From: Lachnospiraceae bacterium
GTDB lineage: Bacteria > Bacillota_A > Clostridia > Lachnospirales > Lachnospiraceae
Assembly: GCA_017561985.1 (NCBI GenBank)
Contig: JAFZAZ010000014.1
Location: forward strand, 62,001-126,000
Direction: 5' to 3'
DNA: 64,000 nucleotides
Both the position numbers and the translations under genes were made by a program. Numbering within the stretch: the first letter of the stretch is position 1; each line of letters opens with the position of its first letter. The notes below the pieces were generated by a model, which did not search any database, was not told the DNA's origin, and saw only the letters and a list, made by a program, of their open reading frames with translations. Below, piece after piece: positions 62,995 through 64,000 of this stretch.

Positions 62995-63348
62995 TTAGTT
63001 ATAATACGGAACAAGAAGCGTAAAACCATAGAGAATACGATCGCCGGAGATATTGTTCGTGCGGCGGATCTCGTTGACATACTCCTGCATGCTTCCGCAT
63101 TCGGCGGAATAATAACGTGTAGCGATTGTCCAGATGCTGTCGCCCTCTTCCACATATACGGAGGTGAGCTGCTTGGTCTTGTCGGTCTTACCTTCCGCAG
63201 TACCGTTGTGAAGCGATACAGCCAGAGCGGTAAATACTACAAGGAAAAAAAGTGAAACTGCAACCGTTATACGGCGGCGAATCTTAAGCATACGTCTTCT
63301 TCTGGAACGCTCTTTATAAGTAAGCTTGCTATTGATAGTTGAATTCAT
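62995..63348 (-). CDS. yneA: YneA-like LysM protein, SOS-regulated division inhibitor
   Basis: The 117-residue protein has a basic N-terminus (RSRRRRMLKIRRR), one TM helix (about 29-50) and a C-terminal LysM domain (about 64-115, VYVEEGDSIWTIATRYYS and NNISGDRILYGFTLLVPYYN). This architecture, the divergent position next to lexA and an SOS box in the promoter spacer identify it as the YneA type, which halts division during the SOS response. The start is ATG 63348 on the - strand, with TGGAGG upstream; the longer frame to 63441 covers the promoter and is rejected. Similar small LysM proteins exist without SOS control, so function is inferred from context. Confidence 0.9.
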   Translation of the reverse strand: MNSTINSKLTYKERSRRRRMLKIRRRITVAVSLFFLVVFTALAVSLHNGTAEGKTDKTKQLTSVYVEEGDSIWTIATRYYSAECGSMQEYVNEIRRTNNISGDRILYGFTLLVPYYN

Positions 63349-63364
63349 ACGAAACCTCCACGTT

Positions 63365-63378
63365 CGAACAACTGTTCT
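63365..63378. promoter_or_regulatory. LexA box 1
   Basis: CGAACAACTGTTCT, one mismatch from the CGAAC-N4-GTTCG consensus, downstream of the yneA transcription start. Confidence 0.85.
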
Positions 63379-63387
63379 GTTATCGCT

Positions 63388-63416
63388 ATTATACGAACAA
63401 CTGTTCGAGATGTCAA
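63388..63416 (-). promoter_or_regulatory. yneA promoter
   Basis: On the - strand TTGACA (63411-63416), 17-base spacer and TATAAT (63388-63393): an exact consensus promoter. LexA box 2 fills most of the spacer, so repression should be tight. Confidence 0.9.
63394..63407. promoter_or_regulatory. LexA box 2 (perfect)
   Basis: CGAACAACTGTTCG matches the Gram-positive SOS consensus exactly and lies inside the yneA promoter spacer. Confidence 0.93.
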
Positions 63417-63447
63417 TAGAAGAACGAACGAAAAAGTGCACAAAAAT

Positions 63448-63461
63448 CGAACGGTTGTTCT
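63448..63461. promoter_or_regulatory. LexA box 3
   Basis: CGAACGGTTGTTCT, one mismatch. A weaker site, CGAAAGTTTGTTCA, follows three bases later at 63464-63477. Confidence 0.85.
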
Positions 63462-63495
63462 ATCGAAAGTTTGTTCACTTTTTCGCCCTCTTTTT

Positions 63496-63509
63496 CGAAC
63501 AAATGTTTT
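63496..63509. promoter_or_regulatory. LexA box 4
   Basis: CGAACAAATGTTTT, with a good left half and weaker right half, overlapping the lexA -35. Confidence 0.75.
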
Positions 63510-63536
63510 GATTTTTGAATTGCTCTGTGCTAAAAT
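63508..63536 (+). promoter_or_regulatory. lexA promoter
   Basis: TTGATT at 63508-63513, 17-base spacer, TAAAAT at 63531-63536. LexA box 4 overlaps the -35, allowing autorepression. Confidence 0.75.
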
Positions 63537-63608
63537 CAATGTAGTACAGAGCATTTCGCATGTATTTTGGGTATCGAATGAATTTCTATCGAATTACAGG
63601 AGGCACTT

Positions 63609-64000
63609 ATGCCGGGTAAGATTACAAGCAAACAACAGGAGATTCTTGAATTTATTAAGGAACAGATTCTGGCGAAAGGATATCCGCCGTCGGTGCGTGA
63701 CATCTGCGATGCGGTATCGCTCCGCTCCACTTCCTCTGTTCACGCACACCTTGCTACGCTTGAGGAGAACGGCTACATCCGCCGCGACCCTGCGAAACCT
63801 CGCTGTATCGAGATTATCGATGACTCGTTCCGTCTGACAAACCGCGAGCTTGTCAACGTTCCGCTGATCGGAACCGTAGCTGCAGGCCAGCCTTTGCTTG
63901 CAGAGGAATCAATTGTCGATTATTTTCCGATCCCTGCCGAGTATATGCCGAACAAGGAAACGTTCTTCCTCACTGTTAAGGGTGACAGCATGATCAACGT
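63609..64000 (+). CDS. lexA: LexA repressor (partial, cut by window edge)
   Basis: The first 130 residues are visible. The N-terminal winged helix-turn-helix has QQEILEFIKEQILAKGYPPSVRDICDAVSLRSTSSVHAHLATLEENGYIRRDP. The self-cleavage site is A92-G93 in GTVAAGQPLLAEE and the catalytic serine is S127 in VKGDSMIN. The catalytic lysine and the C-terminus lie beyond the window. The ATG at 63609 has AGGAGG upstream. LexA represses SOS genes and is inactivated by RecA-stimulated self-cleavage. The divergent yneA and the SOS boxes between are direct evidence of its regulon. Confidence 0.96.
   Translation, partial: MPGKITSKQQEILEFIKEQILAKGYPPSVRDICDAVSLRSTSSVHAHLATLEENGYIRRDPAKPRCIEIIDDSFRLTNRELVNVPLIGTVAAGQPLLAEESIVDYFPIPAEYMPNKETFFLTVKGDSMIN

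Overview
The window is a stretch of bacterial chromosome from a low-to-mid GC Firmicute, most likely a Clostridia/Lachnospiraceae-type gut or rumen anaerobe. The evidence is lineage-typical gene sets and orders: RecU; the rimP-nusA-rnpM(ylxR)-ylxQ-infB-rbfA-nrnA operon; radC-mreBCD-mrdA-minC-rodA; yggS-sepF-lspA; divergent lexA/yneA with CGAAC-N4-GTTCG SOS boxes; an ECF folate transporter; and intracellular GH2/GH95 plus an anchored cellulase. No rRNA, tRNA, IS element, prophage or CRISPR array is visible. Genes are tightly packed and almost all lie on the + strand up to about 57.4 kb.

Layout. 0-3.9 kb: RNA-modification and recombination genes (end of an RsmF-like methyltransferase, RsuA- and RluA-type pseudouridine synthases, a HAD phosphatase, RecU). 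3.9-9.2 kb: a compact histidine operon hisZ-G-D-B-IE with a consensus promoter and a palindromic operator-like element; hisA, hisF, hisH and hisC are absent here, and HisIE carries an N-terminal HisA/HisF-like barrel whose two catalytic Asp positions are Asn. 9.2-18.3 kb: translation/transcription operon rimP to a fused truB-ribF, then rpsO. 18.3-21.9 kb: folate uptake and retention (folT and two folC genes) behind a clear tetrahydrofolate riboswitch. 21.8-23.6 kb: membrane-anchored GH5 cellulase with a CBM. 23.7-26.0 kb: pnp. 26-31.3 kb: GH2 and GH95 glycosidases. 31.3-39.7 kb: UppP-like protein, FtsK/SpoIIIE, MutL, MiaA and a PLP enzyme of the methionine gamma-lyase/aluminium-resistance family.

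39.7-54.1 kb is an envelope and division region: radC, mreB (with degenerate nucleotide-binding motifs), mreC, mreD, a PBP2 with an insertion of about 245 residues, minC without minD/minE, rodA, a DacF-type lipoprotein, a tiny P-loop protein, an HlyD-like anchored protein, yggS, sepF, lspA and rluD. 54.1-57.4 kb is more accessory in character: an AAA ATPase with no Shine-Dalgarno, an orphan BlaI/MecI repressor with its own operator-like repeat, and a tyrosine recombinase. 57.4-62 kb on the - strand is a moxR-DUF58-transglutaminase operon. The window ends with a TtcA-like protein and the SOS control region, yneA diverging from lexA, which is cut by the window edge.

Non-coding signals are unusually readable: several near-consensus SigA promoters, a THF riboswitch whose terminator also buries the folT ribosome-binding site, four to five LexA boxes, a perfect palindrome in the rpsO promoter spacer, and a recurrent octamer ATTTTCCG/CGGAAAAT far more frequent than chance by hand count. 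That octamer also sits at the same distance upstream of three -10 boxes. All calls come from reading the sequence and recalled family knowledge; no database search was run.
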